A stretch of 64,000 nucleotides of DNA, from contig NC_086381.1 of NCBI RefSeq assembly GCF_036588685.1, positions 46,437,431-46,501,430 of the forward strand. The letters run 5' to 3'. Shown here one piece after another: positions 47,426-59,369 of this stretch. The stretch comes from Mytilus trossulus. Lineage: Eukaryota > Mollusca > Bivalvia > Mytilida > Mytilidae. How positions within the stretch are numbered: position 1 is the first letter of the stretch; every line of letters begins with the position of its first letter. Both the position numbers and the translations under genes were made by a program. The notes under the pieces are model-generated. The model was given only the letters and a program-made list of their open reading frames with translations. It was not told the DNA's origin and did no database searches.

Positions 47426-48182
47426 GTCCCATAAGCTGGGGCAGTGGTGTAATTGTACAACATATAAGAACAAACTATTCAAATCAGTTGAAAAAGGCTC
47501 AACTCATCAGGTGCTACAAATAAAAATACATTTAACAAAACACAGAGTGAACTTGGTCGGGCACTTGTACATCCCAACAACAAAAAGACATCAAGTAAAG
47601 ATCTAAGAGAACTGTTACTGACAGCTGTCGTTTTAATTTTTGTACTTGTTTGAAATATGACAAGTGAAGTAAGTATTGTGTTCTTCATTTAGTCAATTGA
47701 ATATAAACATGATAAAAATACACACACGCACATAAATACTGACCGACTTTAGAAACGCAACACTAGATTATTAGTTTAATTCTCATTTTCAATTTTTTTT
47801 TTAAACAAACTTCTTTCATTACTTCAATGTTTAAAAACAAATGCCAGTTCGAAATTTGAATTGATTACGTCATTTTCAATGTTCAAATATTGTGGTAAAC
47901 CCTGAACCCTGGTTTTCCCCTTACCAATGAACGCGTCACCTTCAAAATCAATAACTTCCTGTAAAAAACGCAAAAATGATTGTCTGAAAGGTAAACCAAT
48001 TATGTTTGGTACGTTTTGGGTTCTGTTTCGCAACTTCTGATTTTGACGTTGTTCCACCCATTTCAATAGGTTTTGTCAATTATGCAGTTGAAACTTTAAG
48101 GCTTTAGATGTTTTTCTGCAGTCGATTATTTGGCATTTCAGTTAATGGGAAACATTTATGGCATAAATTTGTCCAAAATGGC

Positions 48183-48241
48183 ATTTGTGATTTGTAGTAT
48201 TGTGATAGCCATTTCCGGTCTTGGCCACGAATGTACATGTG
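48183..48241 (+). repeat. Local duplication, short copy with internal deletion
   Basis: It matches 46219-46267 exactly, then jumps to the sequence that begins at 46376, so 108 bp are missing. The bases 'cg' flank the missing piece on both sides. Confidence 0.8.
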
Positions 48242-48242
48242 C

Positions 48243-48815
48243 GATGGTATGATACTAAACCCCTAACGGGAAGGATTGTGCCTGATTTTCATATGATGAA
48301 ATCATAATCTTTCAGTCAATTTAATTGAAGTCTGGAGCTGGCATGTCAGTTAACTGCTAGTAGTCTGTTGTTATTTATGTATTATTGTCATTTTGTTTAT
48401 TTTCTTTGGTTACATCTTCTGACATCAGACTCGGACTTCTCTTGAACTGAATTTTAATGTGCGTATTATTATGCGTTTACTTTTCTACATTGGCTAGAGG
48501 TATAGGGGGAGGGCCAAGTTGAGATCTCACAAAAATGTTTAACCCCACCGCATTTTTGCGCCTGTCCCAAGTCAGGAGCCTCTTGTATTATTTTAATTTT
48601 AGTTTCTTGTGTACAATTTGGAAATAAGTATGGCGTTCATTATCACTGAACTATAATTTATTTATTAAGGGGCCAGCTGAAAGGCGCCTCCGGGGGCGGG
48701 AATTTCTCGCTATATTGAAGACCTGTTGGTGACCTTCTGCTGTTGTTTTCTTCTATGGTCGGGTTGTTGTCTCTTTGACACATTCCCCATTTCCATTCTC
48801 AATTTTATTCATCAA
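48243..48815 (-). repeat. 'aatgtgtcaaagagacaac' family, long minus-strand copy
   Basis: Read backwards, it matches 58702-59130: 'cattccccatttccattctc', 'ttgttgtctctttgacacat', 'ggggccagctgaa', 'tgcgcctgtcccaagtcagg' and 'ctagaggtatagggggagg'. It extends further at its far end, to 'atactaaacccctaacggga'. It is the best-kept copy in the window. Confidence 0.85.
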
Positions 48816-48819
48816 TTTG

Positions 48820-50920
48820 AATTGCAGTTGACGTTGCGGCCGTAGACCTGTCTCGCAATTGACGTTGCCTAATCAATTTCTATTAATGTTGCATTGTCAC
48901 TAAATGTTGATCTGGTCATCGATGGTCTTCAACAAATCCCGTCTTCCTGTATCATTGATGGAAGGACAGCAAGACGAGTTTCTGGCGTAAATTGTCTGGT
49001 TGCAACACGTTCACGTTTTCATGTTTGCATTATGTTAATGGGTTTTGTAATATCTTTGCTATGTAATAATACAATCCAGTTTCTATAACTAATTTATTAA
49101 CAAGTACATCGTTTGATGGTCAGACTACAGTAAATAGTTCATTGCATTCAAAATAGAAAAATGGGGATTTGGTGGTTAATAAAGCTGATGATTTTGTCAA
49201 AAAAACACATCTGTAATACTAAAATTACGAGGTCCAATTTGTCAGCCGTCATCACGTAAAAACGACGAATCAAAGGATTCAACTGTATATAAAACTAAAA
49301 TAGTACAAAGGTGTAGATTAAAAATTACACCACTCTAGGCCCTTTTGTTTTCCACGTAATTAATATTGCCAATACTTAAGAAGTTCCGGATCGAGTCCGA
49401 TACCGATACTAATAGTATAATCACCTGTTACCGATTACCTTATCTGTACGTTCCGCATCTGACCACCAAACGGTGTATTCAGGATTAATATGCTTTATAC
49501 ACGGGTCATAATCACAGGTTGACACTACTAAATTGTCAAATTGTTACCCATTGAGGTATTTTAATCAGTAAGAATACTAAAATAAGGCTTGCGCATAGTA
49601 ATATACTTTTAATTCAGTCACGGACCCGCGATATCACGGGTGTGTTCTAGTACTATATTTAAGAGATGATCGTTTAAATTGTACACCTAGAATGTTCACT
49701 TGTTTGTCCATGATATACTAGGTGTATTAAGGTTCATGACCCCCTTCTGTAGCCAGTTAAGTACGAACTTTTCAAACTGCAATAGTATCAAAACAACAAA
49801 TATAATGAATACTACTAGAGATTTGCCATTTTGTTCATATAGAAAGGGGAAGCTTCGTGCAAAGCATAATTAGTTACTTTTTCTGTTGCATTAAATAGAA
49901 AAAGGGGACTTTGTCTGTCTGACAAATAAACAAAGATTTTTATAGATAATCCTGACCTTTTAATACAGATGTTTTTGTTGTATAATTTCAAAAAAAAGAT
50001 TACTCACTTGCTTTTCTATGATGTGCTATTTTTTTAATAGTGTTTATTATTTACAAAACGTTGTAAACAACCTTTAAAAAAAATCGTACCGAGTAGCTAA
50101 AGTCAAGTGCACCCTGAAAGGTGTACTTGATTTGGTCCATATTTATATTTGTTTTAACCAGTAACTTAATTAATAAACTTGTTTTAAGGAAATAAATACT
50201 CGAAATTCAGGCAATAATTCTCTATCTTTCAATCACCGAATTGCCAAATATGAGAGTCCAATGGGAAAGGCTGTAGATTTTCTATAAAGGACGATTCCAT
50301 ATGTTTAGTATTGCATCAGCACACGGGTACATAATCCTTAACCTCAAAAAGTTCTTCACACCCGTTAAATTCTTTAAAAAAAAACTCTTGCTGAGTCACC
50401 ATAACTATATTATTTTTTAGGATTTTCTATGAAATTTCATATTTTAGCATTGAGACAACGAAAGCCGAAAGAATCAATCATATGTTTGATGTTCTTTTCG
50501 ATTGACAGTGCAACCGTAGTGGAACTTAAGTAATAACACAAAATAAATTAAAAGCAGAGGTAATACTTACGTCAAATGGAATCCCTAAAAAGCACCTGAA
50601 AGTGAACGGATGCAATTAGGGATAACAAATTTCAAGTTTTAAAACAGGTGAACGGTGTACTCGATTACTTATATATATATATACCTGAACAGATTTACGG
50701 TATACGTGGCGGATGTATTTCATCGTATAACAATAGCATTGTAACCTGTTTAATGAACCTTTGTATATGAATACGGTGGACACGATTTTAAATTATCGGC
50801 GTTGACTGATGATTGATTATTGGTTTCTTGATGTTCAGTGGCAAATATTTCATGTACGTTCAGGAGGTTAACACAAGAGCGTTGACCATTCTCCAGTACA
50901 CACTATTTTATGTTATTGTA
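48820..50920. other. Intergenic, no gene recognised
   Basis: A short (TA)n run lies at about 50670. No coding frame or clear repeat boundary is seen. Confidence 0.45.
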
Positions 50921-50923
50921 TTA

Positions 50924-52344
50924 GGCCGTGTTCACACCAAACGCTGTGTACAGTAAACATGTTTACATTTGGTTTAATGTAATGCACACTAGTTTCACAC
51001 TAAATTTGTTCACATCTATACACCTTGTTTAGCTACCTGTACATAAGATTTGTACACACTTGTAAACTATATGTCATTTAAATGTTCATTACGTAGAACA
51101 GAATTCAAATTTTCCAACAACTTTTCTAGCAGTTCGGGAACGACCATTCGACTTTAAAAAAAGGGGGGGGGTGATTTTACCACAATTTGATTTAAAAACA
51201 TGGGGTCATACAGACGATTAGAATGAACAAATGTTCTGAATCCAAAGTTTGCCCATACATTATAGTGCCAAATTTTGAATTGGTACCATAGAAAAAATAA
51301 ATAAATATAAACTTTCGCCCGAGAAAAAAATCTGACTCAGATGTCTCGATTACGCATTGAAAACGTAGGCTGCATCAGCTTGCTTACAGACCAGACTAGA
51401 ATTGTGATGTTAAGGATCACTACATTTTTATCTTTTCTGTTTGTTTCAAATGGTATTTTTTCTCCAAGGAGTATTTAGGCAGCAACCATTTGATTTTCTG
51501 GGGGGGGGGGGGGGGGCTATGGATTTTTTTTTCTGGACAATTTTTTTTTTTTCGCCTTCAGCGAAAGACAATCTATTTTTTTGTCGACAAGTCCAAAACA
51601 TTTTTTGTTCTTTCAACTTTAGCATAAAATATAGTGGCAGCTCAGGGTGAAACAAACAATTTTTTTTCTCAGGGTCAAAAACAAATTATATTTTTCTCCA
51701 AAAATTGGAAACAAGCTTATTTTTTCAAAACCCCCCCCCGAACATCAAATGGTTGCTGCCTTAGCAAAGGGAGGGGGTTATGGTTTTTCTAACTGTATTT
51801 TAACGGACTTGAGATACTGCACAAACAAACAATTAGCCTCACCCTTTTTCAGTAATGCATTTATGAGTGAATCGTTATTTGAGTAAAGACCAGTGGCAAA
51901 TATGTCTGTCAGTGTGTACGTCCAGTCGATTCGGGAAGACCTTTTCAAATGAATTATGTGTTCGGCAATGATGATGGATGAGTCTTGTTTGTCTTGATAA
52001 GGGGTTAATAAGGCTAGAGAAAAAAATTTATAACAAATAAATATATCAAGTTTAGACAAATATTTCTTCAAAGAACTTTATTAATAAGTGTTATAAGTAT
52101 CAATTGTATATAAAAAAAATCGCTTCTTTTTTAAATATACATGGGAAAATTAAAGTTCTGAATGCCTAGTTTAGTGTACACTTAACCTACACAAGGCCTA
52201 CATCGACTATCGACTGCATGTAGACAAAACATGATTTACACTACATGTAAACATTGAGTTTTATCAATGAGAACATAATTATGTTTAGTTTATGTGTGAG
52301 TTTCACTAACACAACACCGAGTTTAGGTCAATGTGAACACGGCC
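50924..52344. mobile_element. 1.4 kb Harbinger-like TIR element, non-autonomous
   Basis: The inverted ends 'ggccgtgttcacac' and 'gtgaacacggcc' are flanked by TTA on both sides (50921-50923, 52345-52347). The TTA duplication and GGCC/TTCACA ends fit PIF/Harbinger elements. Near each end, short 'tgtaaac' and 'gtttaca' words repeat in both orientations. No transposase frame is visible. A second element (51478-51760) is nested inside. Confidence 0.75.
51478..51760. mobile_element. 283 bp nested foldback MITE with G-run and C-run
   Basis: The ends 'ggcagcaaccatttgat' and 'atcaaatggttgctgcc' are perfect inverted repeats flanked by TTA (51475-51477, 51761-51763). A 17-base G-run (51500-51516) near the left end pairs with a 9-base C-run (51731-51739) near the right. 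The interior is T-rich. Overlapping glycine and proline-run frames are translations of these tracts. Confidence 0.8.
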
Positions 52345-52347
52345 TTA

Positions 52348-53430
52348 GATGCATTGGTTTTAAGGTTGCACAATACCGACATTTTAGCAGTTTCCGTTTA
52401 TTCTTTTTTATATTATTTCTTTATTAAAAAGAAAATGCTTGCGTTTTATGGAAGAGTTTTTGAGGAAATATACATGTAGTATACATCTGCATTATATTTT
52501 ATTTTAATACACAGGCAAACTTGCCATTGATGGTTCTTATGCATATGATAATATATTAAAGTGATCACCATGGTTATCATCCCTACCACTTTATTAACTT
52601 ATGTTATTAGGCATGATGGACTTTTTTTCTAAATTTAAGCACTTTTGTCACTCGCGCCACACATTGCATGGACATAGAAATACTGTGCACCCTTTTTGTC
52701 CAACCGTCCAGTCTTGTTAGTGCTCTCACGGGGATTACTTTTAGAATTTTATAAAACTTACACTTTCGGTTAATATCAGCAATTTCTTGGACAAGTTCTT
52801 AAATGGGTCCTGATAACCTTTCTCCAAAGAGTTATGACCTTGGACTATATAACCTTTGATAGATGAACTATATATATGTGCCAGGAACATATTTGAGGGA
52901 ACTCGGTTTTTTTTTATTTAGTTTTTTTAATTATTAGATCAGTTGTGGCACGTTTGTCTGTGTATAAAACTAAAATATTTCCATAATGTATATGCCAACT
53001 GTCCTCGAGATTCCAATTCTTTGTATCATTAAAATGCATACCCACAATGACAAAACAATCTGAAAATAAAAACAGAACTTGCGAGGTTTGTGCCATAGAA
53101 AGCTTTAGGGATAATGATTGCATGAGTAAATTATGTAAAGTGGTACTGTTAAAACTCTTTTTCCCCATCTCGATCAGAGTATTGTATGCTTGTATCCATA
53201 ACCAATTGTCAAAATCAGTCTAGACTTGATAGAAGTAAAGATATATACTTGTGTAAATGTGTTCCTCAAATTAAAAAAAATAATCGCATTATAACTGCCG
53301 CGTCATGTTTCGTTTAACTCTAATAAGGGCGTTAATAATTTACAATACATCATGTATTGCATTTGATTGATTTTTTTGGGAAGACCCATTTATTTTCTGG
53401 TACAGGGCTCTTGTGTTCATACCACTCTTT
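52348..53430. other. Intergenic, no gene recognised
   Basis: No supported gene or clear repeat boundary is seen on either strand. Confidence 0.45.
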
Positions 53431-53795
53431 AGCCTTTCCCCTATAGTTGAAACTGTTTCTACACTTTCTTGTAATGCAAAATATGCAATCAAAGCAAATA
53501 TTTACGTGCTGATAATTTAATTTGTAAAACTGAGATATTTTGTAAAATAATTACATAATTTTCTACAAAATTATAGATTTTTCATAGAATATTGATAAAC
53601 TCTTGTGACGTTAGCCTTTCCCCTATAGTTGAAACTGTTTCTACACTTTCTTGTTATGCAAAATATGCAAATCAAAGCAAATATTTACGTGCTGATAATT
53701 TAATTTGTAAAACTGAGATATTTTGTAAAATAATTACATAATTTTCTACAAAGTTATAGATTTTTCATAGAATATATATAAACTCTAGTGACGTT
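53431..53795. repeat. Tandem duplication of a 182 bp unit upstream of CFAP97D
   Basis: The units 53431-53612 and 53613-53795 begin 'agcctttcccctatagttga' and end 'gtgacgtt'. They differ at only a handful of positions. The second unit ends about 190 bp before the CFAP97D start codon. Confidence 0.9.
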
Positions 53796-53986
53796 AACAT
53801 GCGTCAAATTTTATACTGTACATTTGAGAAACTGAGAAAACTCTCAGAATGACGGGAAAAGAATTTCATATTTCTGCGCCAAAAGCTATGTAAACGTCAC
53901 AATGTTTGACGTCTTTACCTTGTTTTCATTTTGTTTCGGGTTTGTTGCATTTTGTTTTGTTTTTATGTTTGTTTTTATGTTGATTT

Positions 53987-56900
53987 ATGATGCACCGCGC
54001 TTACCAGCCCCTCACGCCTGCTAATAATATTTATTTGAGAAAAAGATGGGACCAAAGTCATTACGACGCCCACAGAAAGAAGGTTTATGCAGGTGAGTTG
54101 TAACACCGCCATTTTGGTTTATATTTTTTTGTATTTTCGTGCCCTCTTTTATTACAGGATTATTCCATTGCGTTATTTTAAATGATTAAACTGGGTAAAT
54201 ATTTGACTTCTTACATGCTCCATAGAATATATCATGGAATCTTTTACAGCAGATGCTGTTGTCGAAGTTAGCGTAGAACTGTCGCTCTTTTATCTTAAAA
54301 TTAATCGATCTGCAGCCATGGTCTTCGAACATTTCAGTATAACTTACGATCAATGTAATCATACGATTTTTTTTGGTAAAACATAGTCGGTGGTTTCTGG
54401 TTCTCGTGTTGAAAAAGTCACTTGAAAAACAATTTGATCGTCGACAAGTTGACTGTCGCGTATCAAATATAACCAGCGACATTATCGTCCTATATTGCCG
54501 CCGCGCCCATGATTTGTGACTTTTATTTTTTTTTAATATGTTTTTGATGACACTAGATTTGACACTTCAAAAGTTTCTGGATTATAATCTACTATCCATC
54601 AATGCCACAATTTTGATTATATTTTTTTTTCAGCAAAGCCGGTGGTCGACAACAAGCCACCTACGACCTACATGCACCTTCATATAAAACTTAAGAAACT
54701 CCAGGTAAGAATGACAGAGACTAACTGAAGTAGAACAAGTTTGAAATGTAACAAAAGAGAGTCCAGTACATATTGCGCATGAAAAAAAAATGGACAGTTT
54801 TTAATACAAAAAAAAACGATAGCATTTTATACATTAATATACTTCATCTATATTTTGTAATTATGATGGTCTGACTGAAGGTGGTGGGATGTTTTTTTTC
54901 TATTTTCCTTATCATTTTTCTCTTTCTGTATATTTTAACTCAATTTTCGATTAGATTGTCTCCCTTTCTTTGGTCACCAATATCACAGGACGTTTTAAAA
55001 GAGCGATATATTTCAGATGGAAGAGGAAAGACTCACCACTGTGGAAAGGGATAACCGAATTCTGCTCCAAAAAATGGCGTACATAATGAAGTACGGAGGA
55101 AGTGTAGATAATATGAAACACGATTATAAGAAAAAAAGGTATTTATAGCATTTACTAATCATAAACACGTCTATATATGGGAAGGATATGTTTGGTCCCA
55201 ATGTTTGTGTTTACGTCTGTTTTCCGTATATAGACAACAACAGCTTTGTTAAAATAATGCATTGAAATACAAGTGAAGAATTTGATGTAACTCTTTATGT
55301 CATGGTTGTAACAAAAAAATAGAATTGAAACTCATATAACTGCTTCATATAAAGTGTGCTTAGGTTAACGCTTGTACACTCGATCTAATAGAATAATAAA
55401 ACTGAGATCTATGCATTCAGTTCTGAAAGAACAAAGAAAATTATTTGTGCAGGTACAAAATGTAAATAAATTTCATGTTTCAATTTGTTCCGTTCTGTTT
55501 TCCTGTCGATCTTGTAAGATTTGCATGTTGGTGTCACTCGTCTAAATGAATGTTTCGGGTACATAAACAAAATCTTTTTTGATTATGCAAGTTCAATAAA
55601 ATTTGAAAAAAATGGCTTTTTGGTTGACTATCCAATAACGAAATTACAACCATTTCTATAATGAAAGAGCTATGGAAGGAAACTGTCGTCTAGAAAAAAT
55701 TTAAATAAAGTCGTAAAATCCTTAGTAGCTGCAAATTAATTCAAGCTAAAAGCAGAAGATTATACAATTTTTATTCACACGAGCACATTTGACGAGTTTC
55801 GGATTTGACGTTCTATTATAAGTCTCTCACTCAATAACTGACTACATTTTTAATTTCATCTTAGTTTAAATAAGACAAAACGACAGAGAGAACTACTGAG
55901 AATAACACACGAAAATCTGGCAATTTTAAAACGAATTACAGCAAAGGAACCACATCTTAATCACTTGCGATGGATACATGAAAATCAGGTTAGTTTAATA
56001 TATATAACCATGCATGAGAAACAAATGTAGATCGTCAAAAAAATGTACTAAAGATAATCAAATTTATCATTTTTTTTAACACAAGTATATACGACATAAG
56101 TTTTTTGGCGTGCAATTATCAAGTTGTTTTCTTTGAAATATTTTGGATTATTTTCAGAATTTTCTGTCAATATTGATGACTAAAACAGGAGTTTATTTTT
56201 TTGTGGAGATCTTCGTCCCAAAGGAACAAAGCAAAATGAGGAAACATAAGTGAACCGGTGATGTTTCTTCATTTTTAGCCACATACAATTTTTCTGGAAT
56301 TATTTTTGAGTTTGATTTGGCACAAAATAAAATTACGTTTTAAAGTATCCTCTGCAGGGTTACATTGACCATCGATCTACTGTCATATGTAGGGCTATGT
56401 CTGTCTGTTCCAAGTCAGATACCTTTCATTGAGTGCTTGTCGTTTGTTCCAGTCTGTTTGTCATAAATCAGACCGATATATTTTTTTCTCATTTTGCCTT
56501 ATCGGGGCCTTTGTAGCTGAATATGCGGAATATGCTTTGCTCATTGTTGAAGGCTATACACGTATATCCCGCTCAGATGTAAATGCATGTAGACGCATTG
56601 CCGTGCAAATGATTGAAATGTGTTTACCAAAAATCAAAAATGATAACGAAAAAAGGATATAAAGAGAAAGGGAAATTCATTGTTTCAATGCATTTTCTTT
56701 TAAATTTTCATGCAATTCTAATTCTGAAACGTTTCCCGGGAATTGGAAGTTTTTAGATGGAAATATTTGTGATCATTATTTTGGTCGTAAAATTACATTG
56801 ATCTTTCGATTTCTACTGTTTCATGTTATAATTTTATAACGTTTACTTTTTAGATAAATCAACAATATCTGAACAATATCGCCAAATTCCCACACAAATG

Positions 56901-58392
56901 GAGACAGGAACAAAGTCATTACAAATTATACCAACTTCAACAGCTGGCTGCAAATGAACGCATCAGGCAACAAGTAATTTGAGATTAAAATTTTGAATTT
57001 TGCCAAAACCTGTGGTCGATATTTTCTTTGCAATCTACAAATGCACTAACGACATAATGAACTAACTACATTATGCACCAACGATATAGTGTACTAACGG
57101 AATAATGTACTATCGACATAATGTACTAACGACATAATGTACTAACGACATAGTGTAATAACGGAATAATGTACTTACGACATAATGTACTAACGACATA
57201 ATGTACTAACTACATAATGCACTAACGGCATAATGTACTAACGACATAATGTACTTATGGTATAATGTACTAACGGCATAATGTACTAACTACATAATGC
57301 ACTAACGGCATAATGTACTAACGACATAATGTACTTATGGTATAATGTACTAACGGCATAATGTACTAACGAAATAATGTACTTATGGTATAATGTACTG
57401 ACGGCATAATTTACTAACGACATAATGTACTTATGGTATAATGTACTAACGGCATAATGTATTAACGACATAATGTACTTATGGTATAATGTACTAACGG
57501 CATAATGTACTAACGACATAATGTACTAACGACATAATGTACGATGGAAAGACAGCTGGTGATTGATTTAAATTTTAATCACCTGTGAGTTTTGAAGTTA
57601 CACATTAGAAAGGTCACACTATTATTTGATTTGATTGATGGTCGCAAATATTTCATGCATGTTCAGGCAAAGAACAAATTAACCAAACGTACAATAGATA
57701 GGTCTGGTAATAGGCTGTCTGAAATAAAGGTCGGGAAATTTACACTGCAGCTTGAAGTTAGGGTAAACTTGATAGGAGCGGATATTTGGTCTTGCAACAG
57801 GTCACCTACGACCCCCTTGAAGAGCTGATGCAAGGGTTCGTAACGTACAGAAAGTATTGTACTGTACTCTCTCTGAAAACAAGCCATCGGATTTAACGTC
57901 TTCGTTCTGATCTTTTGCGTACTCGCAGCGCCAAACAGACATCCACAATAATGTTAAAGCCAGTTTAGATAAAAAATCGCAAAATTGTTCATGAAAAGTT
58001 TTGAATTGAAGGATCGTTAACCTACGATGTACAAGTTTACATCAATTGCTTTGAAACTGAAAAAAAACAACAATAACTTTATTTCCAATATACTCATACT
58101 ATTTTAGTATTTAGTAAGGGGCGAATCTGCGTTTTTTGTTGCAATAATTACTAAAATTCGAACAAGGCCCTATTGTGCAACATTAATTCAAGTTAGACAT
58201 GGGAAGAACTACATCTTACAACCTAATATGATAACAATAATCTTTAACGCCACAATTGTGTCATATTTCAAACCAACACAATGTATCGTTTTGTAGGTAG
58301 AAAACAGTCAACAACAGAATACTGCTGAATCAGCATTAACCACGTTACTAAACCAGAGAGGAAGCCTCGTTCCGAAAAGTCCACATAGATAA
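53987..58392 (+). CDS. CFAP97D1: CFAP97-domain protein, CFAP97D1-like, six exons
   Basis: The exons are 53987-54092, 54634-54704, 55017-55138, 55865-55988, 56854-56973 and 58297-58392. All have GT/AG borders and matching phase, giving 212 aa. The CFAP97/Hemingway domain covers about residues 20-150. Key words are 'WDQSHYDAHRKKV', 'AKPVVDNKPPTTYMHLHIKL', then 'SLNKTKRQRELLRITHENL' and 'ILKRI'. These match CFAP97D1, a small axonemal protein needed for sperm-tail structure in mammals. ATG 53990 is an alternative start two bases after the first ATG. If exon 5 is not spliced, the frame ends at TGA 56980-56982, giving 183 aa, closer to the short vertebrate protein. The last intron holds a minisatellite. 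The gene is on the same strand as the tektin, another axonemal gene. Confidence 0.85.
57041..57543. repeat. 16 bp minisatellite in the last CFAP97D intron
   Basis: There are about thirty copies of 'acataatgtactaacg' and variants ('cttatggt', 'ggcataatg'). Variants group in threes into a 48 bp higher-order unit, best seen at 57240-57520. Because 48 is a multiple of three, one minus-strand frame stays open as a repeated 16-residue peptide. I treat this as an accident. Confidence 0.95.
57544..58296 (+). other. Rest of the last CFAP97D intron
   Basis: No further exon was found. Open frames on both strands (57592-57828, 57663-57887) overlap each other and lack splice context. Confidence 0.5.
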
Positions 58393-58701
58393 ACATATAA
58401 ACATCATAAATCAACATTATAGTATCGTAACGAAGAATTCAGTTACTTTTTTTATTATTAAATTTGTTATGGAAAGAATGTTGTTGTTTATTTGAGCACC
58501 CTCCAACGTACTGTTAGCCGTAGATACGGAATATGTTGAATATGCAAAGTCAGATACTGATTATACTGTGTTCAAAACACGAATCAAGCAGATGAAATGG
58601 GGTCGGTACCATATCAACTATTTTTATTTGGTTACTGGTCGCATTGTGGACTAATTTCAAATGAGTCAGTAATCTAAATGTAATATAGAGGATAAAATTA
58701 A

Positions 58702-59130
58702 GAATGGAAATGAGAAATGTGTCAAAGAGACATCAATCCGACAAAAGAGCAGACAACAGCCGAAGACCATCAATAGGTCTGAAATGCAGCGATAAACTCA
58801 CGCGTGCTTCAGCTGGCCCTTAAACACAAATGTATATGAATTCAGTGACAATAGAACTCCGAAATAAACACAAGGAACTAAGATTAAAAATCCTACAAGA
58901 CCAACAAAGGCCAGAAGCTCCTGGCATGAGACAGGCGCAAAATGAGGCGGGGATAAACGTGTTTTTTTTAGATATTCACCCTCCCCCTATACCTCTAGCC
59001 AACGTAGAAAAAAAACACACAGCAATACGTACAGTAAAAATTAGTTCAAAAGAAGTCCCAGTGCGATGTCAGAATAGGAAACAAAAGAAACTAAACAAAA
59101 TAGTGAACAATTCATACACAATATACTAGT
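58702..59130 (+). repeat. 'aatgtgtcaaagagacaac' family, plus-strand copy
   Basis: It reads 'gaaatgtgtcaaagagacat', 'cgtgcttcagctggccctta', 'ggccagaagctcctggcatg', 'ccctccccctatacctctag' and 'aaagaagtcccagtgcgatg'. The 99-codon frame over it is repeat-derived. Confidence 0.85.
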
Positions 59131-59369
59131 AACCGACATTTTAAATTAAAAATACAAACAAAGAAAATATTTATTTTATATATTCATATACAAGTTATTT
59201 TATAAAAGTAATATCACAGTTAGCTTCGACGAACCACAACTAGGATTGTATGCAAATATGTTCAGATAAGCACTAAGATGATTTCAAAAAAATCATCTTC
59301 AATAATCCCGCCAGTCATGTCTTATTAATACACAAAGTTACGTTAAATCTTGAAATAAATAGAAAGATC

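Noticed and set aside
51441..51655. Open frames with glycine or proline runs
   Set aside because: They come from the G-run and T-runs of a foldback element.
57041..57543. CRISPR-like array
   Set aside because: The monomers are contiguous 16 bp tandem units with no spacers, in a eukaryotic intron.
58830..59129. 99-codon frame as a small gene
   Set aside because: It lies wholly within an interspersed repeat that also occurs at 17676 and 48243.
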